Source: Limnephilus marmoratus (Eukaryota > Arthropoda > Insecta > Trichoptera > Limnephilidae). From it: a stretch of 64,000 nt of DNA. Location of the stretch: assembly GCA_917880885.1 (NCBI GenBank), contig OU862934.1:28256734-28320733 (forward strand), written 5' to 3'. Of this stretch, positions 42,353-54,125 are shown piece after piece (position 1 is the stretch's first letter; every line of letters starts with the position of its first letter). The notes beneath the pieces are model-generated. The model did no database searches, was not told where the DNA came from, and saw only the letters and a program-made list of their open reading frames with translations. Position numbers and translations under genes: made by a program.

Positions 42353-42690
42353 TGGGAGGCGGGAATGGGTACCGCCGCCCCGGGAACCTTTATTGGATAA
42401 CCAACACCTCTGCCATAGGTCACCCCAAGTGGTTCGCTACGTTTGGTGATTTAGCAGGGGTGCCCGGGTTCATGGGGTGAGGTTTGTCTATGTCTTGGGG
42501 GCGGATGACCAGGATATACTGAACCCCAGATTCCTACCCACCCCTTAAACCCTTTTCCTTCCCAGAACTCTCCTCTCCTTTCTTTCCTTAAAAAAAAACC
42601 CCCACACAGCATCCCCAAAGATGACATAGGTTCTGAGGGAAATTATTTTCCTCAGGGCCTCCTGTGTGAAGCTCATGTAAAAAAAACGTG
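42353..42690 (+). mobile_element. SINE-B copy 6
   Basis: Full-length, nearly identical to copy 3, with poly(A) at 42679-42686 and the complete 3' hairpin. It inserted into the Helitron-type repeat right after 'gtggcacgtgacaattt'. Confidence 0.85.
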
Positions 42691-43312
42691 AGCTTTTTGG
42701 AAACTGAATGTACCGGGACTGAATGAACTCGGGAGGGGGGGTTTGCGGGATGGGGGAAGCGGGAGAAGGAAGGAGGAGTGGGAACGCATGAGGGGAAGGG
42801 GACGAATGGAAAGTACACGCAAGGGAGAAACAATTTCTCTATTAAGAGGAATATAAACGCTAGAAATATTTCGAATCTCATGCCTGCAAAATTTTAAAAT
42901 TGAGCGTCTTTTTGCACGAGGCTAGTAAGCGAAAAAGTGGTTTTTATTTATTTTGTGCATAATTTTATAAGAACGAAAAAAAGTTAGAACATGGAAAACT
43001 TCAAAAATAGTCTTAGCCATAAAGGAGCATTTTTTTAAATTGTTTCTTGTATTACTTCATAGTTAAGTCATGAAAAAACATTTTTTTTGGTGGTTTACGC
43101 TTATATTTTTTGTTACGTAAATAATAATTTTATTGTAATTCCAATACATAGAAAAGCTAGTTAAAGCTTCGATTTATCCGTAGCATATTTTTTGATGTTC
43201 ATACTGTAAGCCGATTCGTCGTAAAGATTAATCTAAATAGTATTTAAATAGGATTTCACGTATATATTCATCTTAAGTGGCGTAGCAATGCATGCCGGGA
43301 ACTCGCTACTTG
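42691..43312 (+). mobile_element. Helitron-like remnant
   Basis: 42691-42860 ('gaaactgaatgtaccggg', G-rich stretch, 'agggagaaacaatttct') resumes the element interrupted by SINE-B copy 6; its relatives are 52800-53113 and 59695-60060 (reverse). 43281-43312 ('gtagcaatgcatgccggga') is the usual 3' end. The part between is unrecognised AT-rich sequence. Confidence 0.5.
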
Positions 43313-43564
43313 TTTATATGAATTTAATTCATATTCTGTGTTGTTTTTATCTGAATTATAAACATACATTCTCAATACAGCTGTAGTTCTAATGCAATTA
43401 TTTTGAACACCTGTCCAATATTTTTACATATAGAGTGATCAATGTTACATTTTATTCAACATTCATACGTTAATAAAATAATATTATTTAATTTAATGCA
43501 AAAATAAGTCATGCACTGAAATTTTGCATGTATTTTACTTTCAGTTTTGCCATGTTGCAAGGTC

Positions 43565-44060
43565 AATAATAATAATAATAATTGTCTTCATTTCTTACTA
43601 ACAGTAGGGATAGTGATATCCTCACTGGGATCTCCCGTGCTGAGGATTTCATTTACATATTATAATTTAATTATAAGAAATTAATATGAATTAGACATAA
43701 CATATATCATGTAGTATTTTTTTTTAAATAATCATAAAGTAAATAAGATAGTGGTTTTTTATAATTCAGTTCACTAGATTTGGTTTTAGTCTGTATTTGA
43801 TATCAGTATATTTTCTATTTCTGATCTCCCTATATTTAGTATCCTGCTTTTTATTTGAAAATTTAAATGTTATAATGTTGAGGTTTTTGAGTGAGAGTGG
43901 TATTTTATTGTAGAGTTTAATGCCATAATATAAGAAGCTTTTTTGCCCAAATGTTGTGTTAGTAGTTACTTGTTGGATAAGTTTTTGACCATGAGATCTA
44001 GTGTTTCTAATGTACGTATTAGTTGTTATTTCTTGGGTTTCAATGTGTAGGTTTATTAAT
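43565..44060 (-). pseudogene. LINE 3' end with (AAT)n tail
   Basis: Minus strand encodes 'SHGQKLIQQVTTNT', 'FGQKSFLYYGIKLYNKIPLS' and 'LKNLNIITFKFSNKK', the end of a non-LTR reverse transcriptase protein, followed by a 3' UTR and (aat)n at 43568-43580. 5' truncated. Confidence 0.6.
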
Positions 44061-44274
44061 TAAACATAATATTGTAGTTTTTCAAGGGTAAGCAGAGAGG
44101 TTGCAATTTCGCACACTCTTTGCTTCATTTACGTTCATCCACCCACTTCTGTTATTGATTCGTATCGTGCTGTATCTTGACATGATATCTCCAATTTCCA
44201 CTCGCCAATAATATTATATTAACTGACTCCTAATTGTATTAATAGTACATAACTGCTGACCCTGTCGAACTCGG

Positions 44275-45305
44275 CAGGCACCTTTGGTCTGGAGCCCCAA
44301 AATACATGAGGAAAAACCCTTGATTCTCTGCAAAAACAGTCCGTTTGATAGATTCCCCTAACTTAAGGCGGTACACAATCCTAATAATTTTTGTTTGCTC
44401 AAAACTCACATATTAATCATTTCCGGCGAGTTCGTAACTATAATAACTTTTTTATTTCCATGCCGCACGAGGAATGTAAGTTATTTATATTTTATATTAA
44501 TAAAAACAGTACCTTACCATTAATATATTTTACGTAGAACGATTTTAAAACTTTATAACCCGTTTTTCAACTATAAAGTTAGCGGTAAGCACCAGATTTT
44601 ATTTTTCTAGACGATGAATTAATAACTTCGGAAGGACAACATGGAGACACATTTTAAATATTTGTAACACGTTCTTCAGAATTAATTAAAATGAACGCGG
44701 TGAAAAGGTCGTATTTCCAGGCCTGCTAGGGTGAATTCGACCGTACGTTCGTCCAACACGCTTTCTTCACTTACGTCGTTAAGATTCCCACATTATTTTA
44801 TCTTCTTCTTCTTTTTTTGATAAGGCAAATTCGACAGTAGGTCCGTCCAATACACGGGTCGCGAGTCGCAATTTGTATACACGGCGTCTTTACTTAAGTC
44901 GTTTAGATTCTGAATATATTTTAGGGTATATTGTCGTCTTAACAAACAGATTGCAATCTTTAGAACACAGGCGTCAGGTAGGTATGATGCTGTCCTTGTT
45001 CTACCGGAATTACAATGGAAGATGCTCTGAGGAATTAGCGTCGTTGATCCCTCGGCACCGGTGCATAGTCGGGAAACACGCCAAACGCGCGCCTAACATA
45101 TATGTACGCTTTTGACATTTATTACATGAGAACGGTACGTTCAACAGCTCGGCTGTGGAACGATTGTGTTTCCTCCCTCCTACGACACGTTCACTCCTTC
45201 CTCTCCTCAAAAAGACCCTCCACACAGCATACCCAAAGATGACCTAGGCCCTGAGGGAAATTATTTTTCTCAGGGCCTCCAGTGTGGAGTTAATGTTAAA
45301 AAAAA
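44275..45305 (+). pseudogene. LINE-C copy 4, split by a TTAA-flanked insertion
   Basis: 44275-44366 ('ggtctggagccccaaaatac', 'cttgattctctgc') and 44939-45305 ('LTNRLQSLEHRRQVGM', tail hairpin at 45248-45285) join as in copy 3. Frame-broken. Confidence 0.7.
44367..44938. mobile_element. TTAA-flanked 572-bp insertion
   Basis: Flanked by TTAA at 44363-44366 and 44939-44942; excision restores the LINE-C sequence seen near 19815. The ends 'ggcggtacacaatcct' and 'agggtatattgtcgtc' are weak inverted repeats. An internal direct repeat is 'aattcgac(c/a)gta' with 'cgtccaa'. TTAA fits piggyBac-type mobility. No transposase. Confidence 0.65.
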
Positions 45306-45334
45306 TCCATTTCACTGCACGGATAGACTTACAC

Positions 45335-45416
45335 AGATAGATTTACAGCGCTCTTGAGGCGATTTTTCGCAAAAACAGCGCTATATAAGTTGTCCAAATT
45401 TATTATTATTATTATA
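45335..45416 (+). repeat. L2/CR1-like LINE tail
   Basis: 'tttacagcgctcttgagg ... cagcgctatataagttgtcc' then (TTA)n; same tail as at 24540-24616, without coding sequence. Confidence 0.65.
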
Positions 45417-45719
45417 GACAGATAAATTAACATAACACAACTCTGTGTCAGCGTACACACCTTGCTTCATCTACATTCTCTTCCGTAATATGAACCTTTG
45501 CCAGGACTCAACTCAAGAATTTGGTTCACCTCACACACATACGAGTCGACTTACGCAAAAACGAGTCGAAGAAACTACCCGTTCTCATGAAGCCAACTTA
45601 AATCAATCATTTAGGGATCAATGCTGCTAGCTCCTTAGAGCACGCTCCGTTAAAATACCTGTAGAATTCCCCATGTTACGTCTATGCATTAGAGACGGCA
45701 ATGGTTCTCATAACGGAAG

Positions 45720-46245
45720 CGTCTACTAATATCTACAGGAATTCCAAAAACTGAAAAAATCGAGCTAATATCTATGAGAACCAAAGTGTTGACGAATATC
45801 TACAGCTCAAACTGCTGACGAATATCTATGAGAACCAAAGTATTGACGAATATCTACAGCTCAAACTGCTGACTAATATCTATGAGAACCAAAGTGTTGA
45901 CGAATATCTACAGCACTGGCAGAGGTTGGATTTGCAATTATGTATAGCATATTGGAATAACGTAATATTGCGTATGCAGTTTAAAAACTTAATTTATGTT
46001 AAGTATGTATGTAGAAATCCCTATTATCGGACTATTGGACACATTTAGCTGATTAGTCCAACCTACGCTCTGTAGATATTAGTTCAACCTACGCTCTGTA
46101 GATATTAGTCAACACTGGAACCGTCATAGATATTCGTCCGACTGTAGCTCTGTAGATATTAGTCAACACTCTGAAGTTCATAGATATTAGTTCAACATAT
46201 GAGCTGTAGATATTCGTCCGACATAGAGGCTGTAGATATTAGTAT
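45720..46245. repeat. Inverted pair of short-motif arrays (ATATCTA)
   Basis: Left array, about 45722-45915: about seven copies of (g/t)a(c)(g/t)aatatcta(cag/tgag), spaced 26-29 bases. A 145-bp spacer follows. Right array, about 46070-46245: seven copies of the reverse complement (ctgtagatatt(a/c)gt or catagatatt), spaced 22-36 bases. The spacer units alternate between two types ('agctcaaactgctga' and 'gagaaccaaagtgttga'). I do not recognise the element. Confidence 0.7.
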
Positions 46246-46261
46246 CTGGAGTCCTCATAAC

Positions 46262-47057
46262 AATGGTTTGTCAATCAGACGGACCGCCCTTGTTTGCACA
46301 GAATCAAGTACCCTTAAAAATGTACCCTCCTCATGTACCATCCAGGAAAAATATCTTGGGCTGTGCATTGATCAGCATTTGACATTTAAACAACACATAC
46401 AAGGTATTAAAGATAAAATCATCCCCTTAATTAGCGTATTTAGCCCGATATCATATCTGTTGCCAAATAAATTAAAAATAGGTTTATATTATAGTCTCGT
46501 ACACTCACATTTAAATTATTTGATTGAAATCTGGAGAAACGCATGTGAAACACACATAAATGAATTACAGGTAATACAAAACAAGGTAATCAAAAAACCA
46601 TTTAATTACAAGCCCAGAACATCCACAAAAAAATTATATATGGAAACAAAACTATTAACATTAAGAAAACTATATGAATACAATACATGTCTCCTTATAT
46701 ACAAAATACAAAATAATCTCGTACACACAAACACCGAATTCATTAAAACGTCCCAAGTACATAAACACTTTACACGACAACGCGATAACATACATTTAAA
46801 CACCATCCACACTAACTATGGTAAACAATCCATTGGTTACGAGGGGGGCAACTTATATAATTGTCTCCCAAATGACATTAAAAACGAAAAGAAGCTGGGT
46901 AAATTTAAAAAAAAATTATTTATATTTATTCTTGATAAACAAAATAATGAATTAGAATAGCGCTGTATTGAAATATTTATTTATCTTAATGTGTATAATT
47001 ATTTCTAGTTAAATGAGTGAAAATGTAATTTTCTTTTAACTGGAATAAAAAAAAAAA
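46262..47057 (+). pseudogene. Jockey-like LINE 3' end with poly(A)
   Basis: 233 open codons: 'IQEKYLGLCIDQHLTFKQHI' (thumb region), 'GLYYSLVHSHLNYLIEIW', 'INELQVIQNKVIKK', 'YEGGNLYNCLPNDIKN', stop at 46960, then a short 3' UTR and poly(A) at 47046-47057. Open but 5' truncated: fingers/palm and endonuclease are missing. A second 3' end of the same family lies at 48149-48625 in reverse. Confidence 0.75.
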
Positions 47058-47084
47058 GTAGGGATATTTTGACGTCAGCCAGAC

Positions 47085-47160
47085 ACTTCCCAACCTTCCT
47101 CTGTCCCGTCTCTTTTCTCTCCCCACTGGCTCTGGCCAATTGGAGCTCTTGTGAGGGATC
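47085..47160 (+). repeat. SINE-A fragment
   Basis: 'acttcccaaccttcctctg ... ccaattggagc' resembles the C/T-rich middle of sense-orientation SINE-A. Confidence 0.35.
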
Positions 47161-47552
47161 TCACATAAAATAAAAAATATTTCTTAGACAGTGCCCTTCT
47201 GATAATTTTGGTAGCCACCTTTAGTCTATAGCCCCTCGATGATTTCCCAACCTTTTCGTTAGCTGCGTTCGTTTTTCGGAACAACTCATATAGGTCTCAT
47301 AGAAACCGTTAGAAGTTTTAATAGGGTAGTGATAAATATGATATAAACGGCGTTAGAAAGAGAAAACATCACTCTTTATATTCAAATGTAAAACAAGTAA
47401 AATGTTCCGAATGTTACGAATCCAAAGTTTCGGATAGCAATTTGGAAAAAAATGAAATTTTGTAATTTTTTTATTAATTATCTTGGAACGACAAAAAATT
47501 GAAGTGACAATAAAGTTTATAATATATTTATGTGTTTTTATTTTTTTCGCTA

Positions 47553-48148
47553 TCAGCACGGACATATGAATATATCTGGACCTGCCCTAAGTGATAAAAA
47601 CGTATTATTTTCCCCTCCCCATCTTGCTCCATGGGGAGGGGAGAGAACCTCGCTTGAATCTAAAATATGTGACGTCATCATTCTTGTCCTGAACAGCGCG
47701 GAAGTAACATCCATACATTTTTCGAAATAACACGCCAAAAACGGTAGCTTGTGCTATACATTTTACCCACATATTATATGAACATAGCGAATGTGGGCGG
47801 TTCTCCAGTGTGCTCGTCGCTGGTTACAGGGGTAAGTAAATTATGAAACATTTGTAAAAGTGTCTTAACTAAACACGGCAACAAAATATTGCTATGTGAA
47901 TTGGGGCGAATCTTTTCGGGGCGAGCATTTGGCCTTAGCAAATATGTTATTAACGTGGCAAGCAATTCGCGCACCTATGTAAAAAGGTCTATTCATTCAA
48001 AGCAGATTTTGCTTTTAAGAACTAAATGGTGATATTATAATGCGAGATGTCTATATACTGTCAGATTGATTTTTTGACAAATCACAGTCATTTTTCCTCT
48101 CTTCGCTCCCCATTGTTTGGTTTTACCCCTCATCTGTATGTTCTGGTC
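47553..48148 (+). repeat. 600-bp dispersed repeat H, copy 1
   Basis: Matches 56415-57045 over its full length in the same direction: 'cacggacatatgaatatat', 'gtgacgtcatcattctt', 'gtgctcgtcgctggttacag', 'ggtctattcattcaaagcag', 'ggttttacccctcatctg'. Non-coding. It ends where a LINE T-run starts, so the LINE may have cut it. Class unknown. Confidence 0.75.
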
Positions 48149-48625
48149 TATTTTTTTTTTTTTTTTTTCATAAGTTTTTTATTCCAGTAAAAAAGAAAAT
48201 AACATTTTCACTTACTTAACTAGAATATTGAATTATGTACTTTTTACATTGTATTACATAGTTTTTACATTACATGGTTTTTACATTTCATAACCTTAGA
48301 TTACATTAGATTGCAATACTAACATTTACATGATATTATATTACCATACGATATTATTCACTATCACTACTTTGTTTTTTGTGAATAAACATGAACAATT
48401 TTTTTTTGAATTTGCACACACTTTTTTCGTTTTTGATATCATCTGGAAGGCAATTATATAAATTGCCCCCCTCGTAACTAATTGATTGCTTACCGTAGTT
48501 AGTATGAATGTTGTTTAAACGTATGTTATCGTGTTGTCGTGTAAAATGTTTGTGTACTTGGACGTTTTAATGAATTCTGTGTTTGTATGTATGAGTTTAT
48601 TATTTATTTTATTGAATTCTGATGT
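48149..48625 (-). pseudogene. Jockey-like LINE 3' end, reverse copy
   Basis: T run at 48151-48168, 3' UTR, then on the minus strand 'HTNYGKQSISYEGGNLYNCL' and 'VHKHFTRQRDNIRLNN'-type sequence matching 46740-46900. Several frame shifts. Confidence 0.65.
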
Positions 48626-49264
48626 CTATGGTTATCAGTAATTTTAGATAGAAAAAAACGTAAGGGGAGCCATTTTATTTTTTTTTTATGTTTTCATGCA
48701 AAAATTTTATGTTTGAAATATTATGTGTTTATTTCGAAATATAAAATTTGAAAGTTTATTTTATCACCTTTGAAAAACATTTTTTAGTTTTCGGATACGT
48801 TCATTTATTTTATTGTAAAGCGGAAATGTTTTAACCCTCTTACAAAATATGGTCGAGGTCTGAGAGGTTAAAGATTGGTCTTTCGATGGTATTCATTCAT
48901 TTTGACTCGCTCAATATAATTTCAGCTCTTTATTCTACGAAGAGTGGTCATTGCAAAAAATATTGAAATTCGATGCAAGTCGAAGTAAAAAGCTACAGTT
49001 TGAATTGATTTTCTCTCGGGAAAACCACTCGAAATCATAATATTGAAAGGCGATCATAATTGGTTGCGACCAAAAAAAAATTATACGTTCGAACAGTCAC
49101 AGTATAAGCATTTGTAAAAATATTACTGGTTTGCCATGTAAATCAGAGATTATAAATTTGTGTTGAATCACTGAAGAGATCAGCTGACAGAAGCGTTTGT
49201 TGGGTTCGCCCGAGATAAAATCAAATTTTCCTTGGGGTTAAATATATCTACATATTATTAATTA
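48626..49264. other. No recognisable feature
   Basis: AT-rich; nothing supported. Confidence 0.35.
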
Positions 49265-49905
49265 ACTTGCTGACCAGGCCACCCGTTGCTGTGGCTGACG
49301 AAACACAACGCCATCTACTATCATCGCCATTACCCAATCTTTATAATTTATAACGCCATCTGTTAATTTGCATACATGTTAAATCCACACCGCCCATTTA
49401 CCTGCGCGCTCCCTTTATATATTATACATTTCAACCAATTTACACAAAACCTTAACAAATTATATACCAAAACCTTCCTCATGAATCACTCTATCTATTG
49501 GTGAAAACCGCATGAAAATCCGTTGCGTAGTTTAAAAGATCTAAGCTTAAAGACAGCGAGAGCGACTTTGCTTAATACTATGTAATAGAAGTCCTCAGCC
49601 GCGTCTGTTTGTTCGAGATAAACTCAAAAACTACTGAACGGATTTTCATGCGGTTTTCACCAATAGATAGAGTGATTCATGAGGAAGGTTTGGGTATATA
49701 ATTTGTCAAGGTTTTGTGTAAATTGGTTGAAATATACAACATAGAAAGGAGAATGTCTGTATGTGGTGGATGAACGGGCTGGCAAGCGGAAGGTGTGGAC
49801 TTGATTTGTATGCAAATTAACAGATTATAAAGGTTGGGTAACCATCCAGTAGATGGCGTTGTGTTTCATTAGCCACAGCAACGGGTGGCTGGGTCAGCTA
49901 GTATT
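49265..49905. mobile_element. 640-bp inverted repeat of Helitron-like ends
   Basis: The left arm ('ccacccgttgctgtggctga', 'aaacacaacgccatcta', 'accttcctcatgaatcac', 'gaaaaccgcatgaaaatcc') is the near-exact reverse complement of the right arm ending 'ggctgggtcagctagt'. Arms are roughly 280 bases around a loop at about 49555-49620. The right end, CTAGT after a short hairpin, is Helitron-like. Both arms have small indels. Non-coding. Confidence 0.7.
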
Positions 49906-51350
49906 TTTTAAATTTATGGGAGATTGTGATGTTTGAGTTATTTACAATCAAACACTATTTGTTCTGTGTGGGTACTTCTTAATAATAATAGGACCTTGAT
50001 ACGAACTGATTTAAGTGTTATGAGTACGTACTACCGGTCGCACTACCTGACTAAACTGGCTGCTAATTGAATCTGCTCTGCTGGGAGTGCTGGGTAGCTG
50101 GCGATTGAACGCTCTCGACAGCCACTGCTACCCCTACTGGCATCTGTCGGCAACCGATAGAAGCTCTTTCCCTCTGGCCTCTGTCGACATGTTATAGAAG
50201 CTCTTTCTCTACACTACAGGGACGAATGTGTATTGCGCGTGTAAATAAATAAGCAAGACTTACAGGTTTATTAAGCCGCCGCTACCCGAATTTCTACCGA
50301 TTTCTTACATATCTCCCTTAAACACATAGTTTTAAATCTCTTAAAAAATATATGTTATTCTTGAAGATAATATCTTGACATTCCCCGCGCCGAAACGCAA
50401 ATTACATAAAATTCCCTCGATAGAAAAAAATCCCAAAGCATGCTCCAAAAATTATTATAAAAACGTTTGTTTAAGTTATATATATGAAAAAATACACTGT
50501 GTTTCTTAAATGCTGTTTAAGACAACTCCCGCGAGATTTTTGCTCTATTTTAAACGAGTCGTGTTTTATTAAATAATTTCACAATTTTCGCATCGATTTT
50601 GTCGTTTTAAATACTAGCGCGCTCCTCTAACATTCGTAATTTCATATCTCTCCATCTTCTTCTTTTTGAGCCCGGTTGCGGCGCCTTAAAAATATTTCAA
50701 CACAATAATTTACATTTGTACAAGATTATTAATCAGAAAATGGGGAGCGAACACGGATCTATTCGCGAACAGTTGGATCGGCGGCAATCGGAAACAGAAT
50801 GATTTCTCTTTTTGTTTGGCGCCCGTCGCTGGGGTAAAAAGGTCCATTATCCGCTATTGGAGTGTTAGTAGCCGATTGAAAAAGCTGAAACTATATGGAT
50901 ATGGATAATCAACCTTGAAGGTTTCGAGGGTCATTTTAGACAAGACATTATGTATTGATTATTCTGGTGATTTTTCACCAGGGCGATACTAAAAGTATCT
51001 TGGCCAGGTCTTCAATAGTTATTTCATCTTTTATGAAATATTTGGCATCATAAATCACAAGTTAGTTAATTTAATTAAATCAATTTACTTTGCCTAAATA
51101 CTTTCTTTTCTTAGGGTAATTAGTGAATTTAAAATTTAAAACATTAATTAATTTACACTATTTACACGTTTATGAATAATGAAATATGATTAGATGTCAT
51201 AATTTAATTTAATTTAATTAATTAATAATCAAATGTGTAAATGAAAGAATTATCTGTCCTATAAATATTTATAATGTAAAAATATTACAAATTTCTTGTG
51301 AAAATGTGTTAAAATTTTTACACTATTTTTTCCATTTCTACAATGATTTG
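49906..51350. other. No recognisable feature
   Basis: Includes moderately GC-rich sequence at 50030-50240 and AT-rich sequence after 50980. 'ccagggcgatactaaaagtatctt' at 50980-51003 is a SINE-A scrap. No gene seen. Confidence 0.35.
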
Positions 51351-51354
51351 CAAT

Positions 51355-51715
51355 GTGGGAGGCGGATGTGGGTACTGCTGCCCCGGGAACCATTTATTGG
51401 ATAACCAACACCTCTGCCATAGGTCACCCCAAGTAGTTCGCTACGTTTGGTGACCTAGCGAGGGGTGGCCGTGTTCAAGGGGCGAGGTTTGTCCGGGTAT
51501 TATTACTCTCCCAGAATATCGTCTTGCACCGCTGTGGGAGGGATGGATTCATACGTCCGTCACTCCTGGACACGCTTACCCCCAGATTCCTACCCACCCC
51601 TCATACCCCTTTCCTTCCCAGAACACCCTCCACATAGCATCCCCAAAGATGATATAGGCCCTGAGGTGAATTGTTTTCCTCGGGGCCTCCCGTGGGGAGC
51701 TAATGTAAAAAAAAA
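51355..51715 (+). mobile_element. SINE-B copy 7
   Basis: Head 'gggaggcggatgtgggtac', 'ggataaccaacacctctgcc', C-rich middle, tail 'caccctccacatagcatcccc', hairpin and poly(A). Somewhat diverged. Confidence 0.75.
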
Positions 51716-51824
51716 TCGTTGCATATCCAATTTTGGCATCTTATTTTGTTTTGTGGTCAAGTATATATTTCAATGTTTCATGGCTCACGAGAGAAATGAC
51801 GCTCGGAGCTGATATATATTTTTT

Positions 51825-52215
51825 TAATGTGAATACAGAATTAAAGTGGTAGATACTCTCAGTATCGATCTGGTGAAATACCACAATTCAGAATTGAAAT
51901 ATTGCTTGAAATGGCTTTACCCGATCTGATCTGAATATCTGATATGACCAGATTTGAATAGCCAGGTGTTATCTTTCTCTTCACCGTCTAATTCACCTTT
52001 CCGCTACCTTCGACCTAACAATATACCCCAATTGGGGATGCCATAGTCTCCATGGCTCCAGACAGTTGGGACTCGTGTGCGGTACATACAAAAACACTAG
52101 TGTCTCAATTGCCCCGAGTTAATGTTGATTGGAACTAAGGCTTCTCCAATTAGGGTATGTTGTGAGGCTTAAGTTAGCGGAGAGGGGAAGGAGATGGGAA
52201 AATAACGGTGGGTGG
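51825..52215 (+). mobile_element. SINE-A copy 8 and an adjoining reverse fragment
   Basis: 51845-52090 is the sense body ending 'gactcgtgtgcggtacatac'. 52130-52215 is a short reverse-orientation piece ('tagggtatgttgtgaggctt'). Confidence 0.65.
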
Positions 52216-52227
52216 TCATCAAATAGT

Positions 52228-52555
52228 TGAATTTGGCAGCCACCTCTGGTCTGGAGCTCCAAAATATCTAAAAAAAAAAAAAACCCTTGACTCTGTTCAG
52301 AAACGGGCGGTCCATTTGATAGATTCTCCCGTCTTAACAGACGGATTGCAATCTTTAGAGCACAAGTCAGGTGGGAATGCTGTCCTTGTTCTACCGGTAT
52401 TCAATGGAAAATACTCCGAGGAACTCGCGTCATTGATCCCTTCGGCACCGGTGCATAGTCGAGAAACACGCGCCCAACATTTGCACACAGTTGACATTTT
52501 TCAAATGAGAACGGGAACATTGTCGATGAACTGCTATATCTTCTGTATCCAGATA
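52228..52555 (+). pseudogene. LINE-C fragment, copy 5
   Basis: 'LDSVQKRAVHLIDSP' and 'DGLQSLEHK', then a frame change and 'NGKYSEELASLIPSAPVHSR'. Truncated before the tail. Confidence 0.7.
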
Positions 52556-52699
52556 TAATTCTGCACGCGTTATTACTATTATATTGGATCCGGCGGCGTA
52601 TTTGCAATCCCTACCGCGTTTCAGTCGCTTTAAATTTTCAATATCAAAATTTAAATATCTTCTTCTTCTATCTTCTATCTATCTATCTTCTTATATATA

Positions 52700-53113
52700 T
52701 ACAAATAAAAATGAATCGCCGAAATGTATGTACGCGCATAACTTCCGAACGACTGCACCAAATCGGATAATTCTTTTTTTTGTGTGTTCGTTATTGTCAG
52801 GACAAGGTTTGTATAAAACTACTGATGAGCTCTGGCATTATGAAATTTGTATAAAAAATACAATAGGAGCACGCGAGCTTGAAAACTGAATGTACCGGGA
52901 CTGAATGTATGGAATGCGGGAGGTTGGAGGGTGGAGGGGGGTTCGCGGGACGGGGGAAGGGGGAGAGTGGAGTGGGGAGAGGAAAGGTGGAGGAGACGAA
53001 GTGTGATCGCAAGAGGGGAAGGGGAACGGAAACGGGACGAATGGGAAAGGACACGTAGGGAGAAACAATTTCTTTATTAAATGGCATAGCAACGCATGCC
53101 GGGAACCAGCTAG
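52700..53113 (+). mobile_element. Helitron-like element
   Basis: 'gaatcgccgaaatgtatg', 'cgactgcaccaaatcggata', 'gagctctggcattatgaaat', 'gaatgtaccgggactgaatg', a G-rich stretch, and the end 'gcatgccgggaaccagctag'. The reverse copy at 59695-60120 has the same order. The CTAG end after a GC-rich hairpin fits Helitron 3' ends. No Rep/helicase. Confidence 0.65.
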
Positions 53114-53114
53114 T

Positions 53115-53400
53115 TTAGAAATAAAATTATTAATTTCTAATATATAATTGGAAAGATTATTTTATCTAGATTTTAGAACAATTTTTGTTTTTGCAAAGTG
53201 ATAAAAAATTATCAATTTAGAGGTGTATTTACAATATATGGGAATAATATTAAAATTTAAATATTTAGAAATAAAATTATTAATTTCTAATATACACATC
53301 AGAAAGATTATTTTATCTAGATTTTAGAAAAAAAATTGTTTTTGCAATGTGATAAAAAATAACCAATATAGAGGTATATTTAAAATGTAAATTGTCGTTA
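53115..53400. repeat. 150-bp tandem duplication
   Basis: 'ttagaaataaaattattaat' starts at 53115 and again at 53265. Both units share 'agattattttatctagattt' and 'gtgataaaaaat'. Right after the Helitron end. Confidence 0.8.
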
Positions 53401-53740
53401 CCGCGACTGAATCGGTATAGGTTTTGTAAATACGCGATCGGGCGTCGTTCCATCGAGTTGATTCCGTAGTGACACCATGTTTCACATGTGTATAGGCTAG
53501 TGAAAATTGCATAGAAAAAAAAATTTTTTACATTGATAATGCATTTGAAGAATTTTCGGGCAATCATATTAGACAGTATACTGATACTTTCCTCTACATA
53601 TACTTAAATGTTCCGTTCAGAATTCGACCTAGCTATGTCCGTCACTGTCCATATATAGAAGGTTGTTATGCGACCAAAATCATTGCCGTTACTTTCAAGT
53701 GACGTTGCTGCCAATTTTATTGGAGTCTCGCGCTTTTTTA
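53401..53740. other. No recognisable feature
   Basis: Nothing supported on either strand. Confidence 0.35.
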
Positions 53741-53741
53741 C

Positions 53742-54095
53742 ATTAACTCCACACAGAAGGCCATGAGAAAATAATTTCCTTCGGCGCCCATGTCTATTTG
53801 GGGATGCTGTGTGGAGGGTATTTTCGTGGAAATGAAGGAGTGAACTTGGGTCTTAAAGATCGTTCCACAGCCGAGCTGTTGAACACAAGGATGAGTCGTA
53901 GAATCGACCCGATCTCATGTTACAAATTTCAATTGTGTACAGACGTTAGGCGCTCGTTTGGCGTGTTTCCGGACTATGCAGCGGTTCCGAAGGGATCAAT
54001 AACGCTATTTCCTCAGAGCATTTTCCATTGAAATACCGGTAGAACATGGACAGCATTCCCATCCGACCTATGCTCTAAAAATTGCAACAGAAGGT
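53742..54095 (-). pseudogene. LINE-C copy 6 (reverse)
   Basis: Begins with the tail ('ttaactccacacagaaggcc', 'ggggatgctgtgtggagg'), then in reverse 'gttccacagccgagctgttg' and 'ggttccgaagggatcaat', matching copies 1 and 3. Broken. Confidence 0.7.
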
Positions 54096-54125
54096 TAGTG
54101 TATAATGCAAATATTAAGTAAATAC

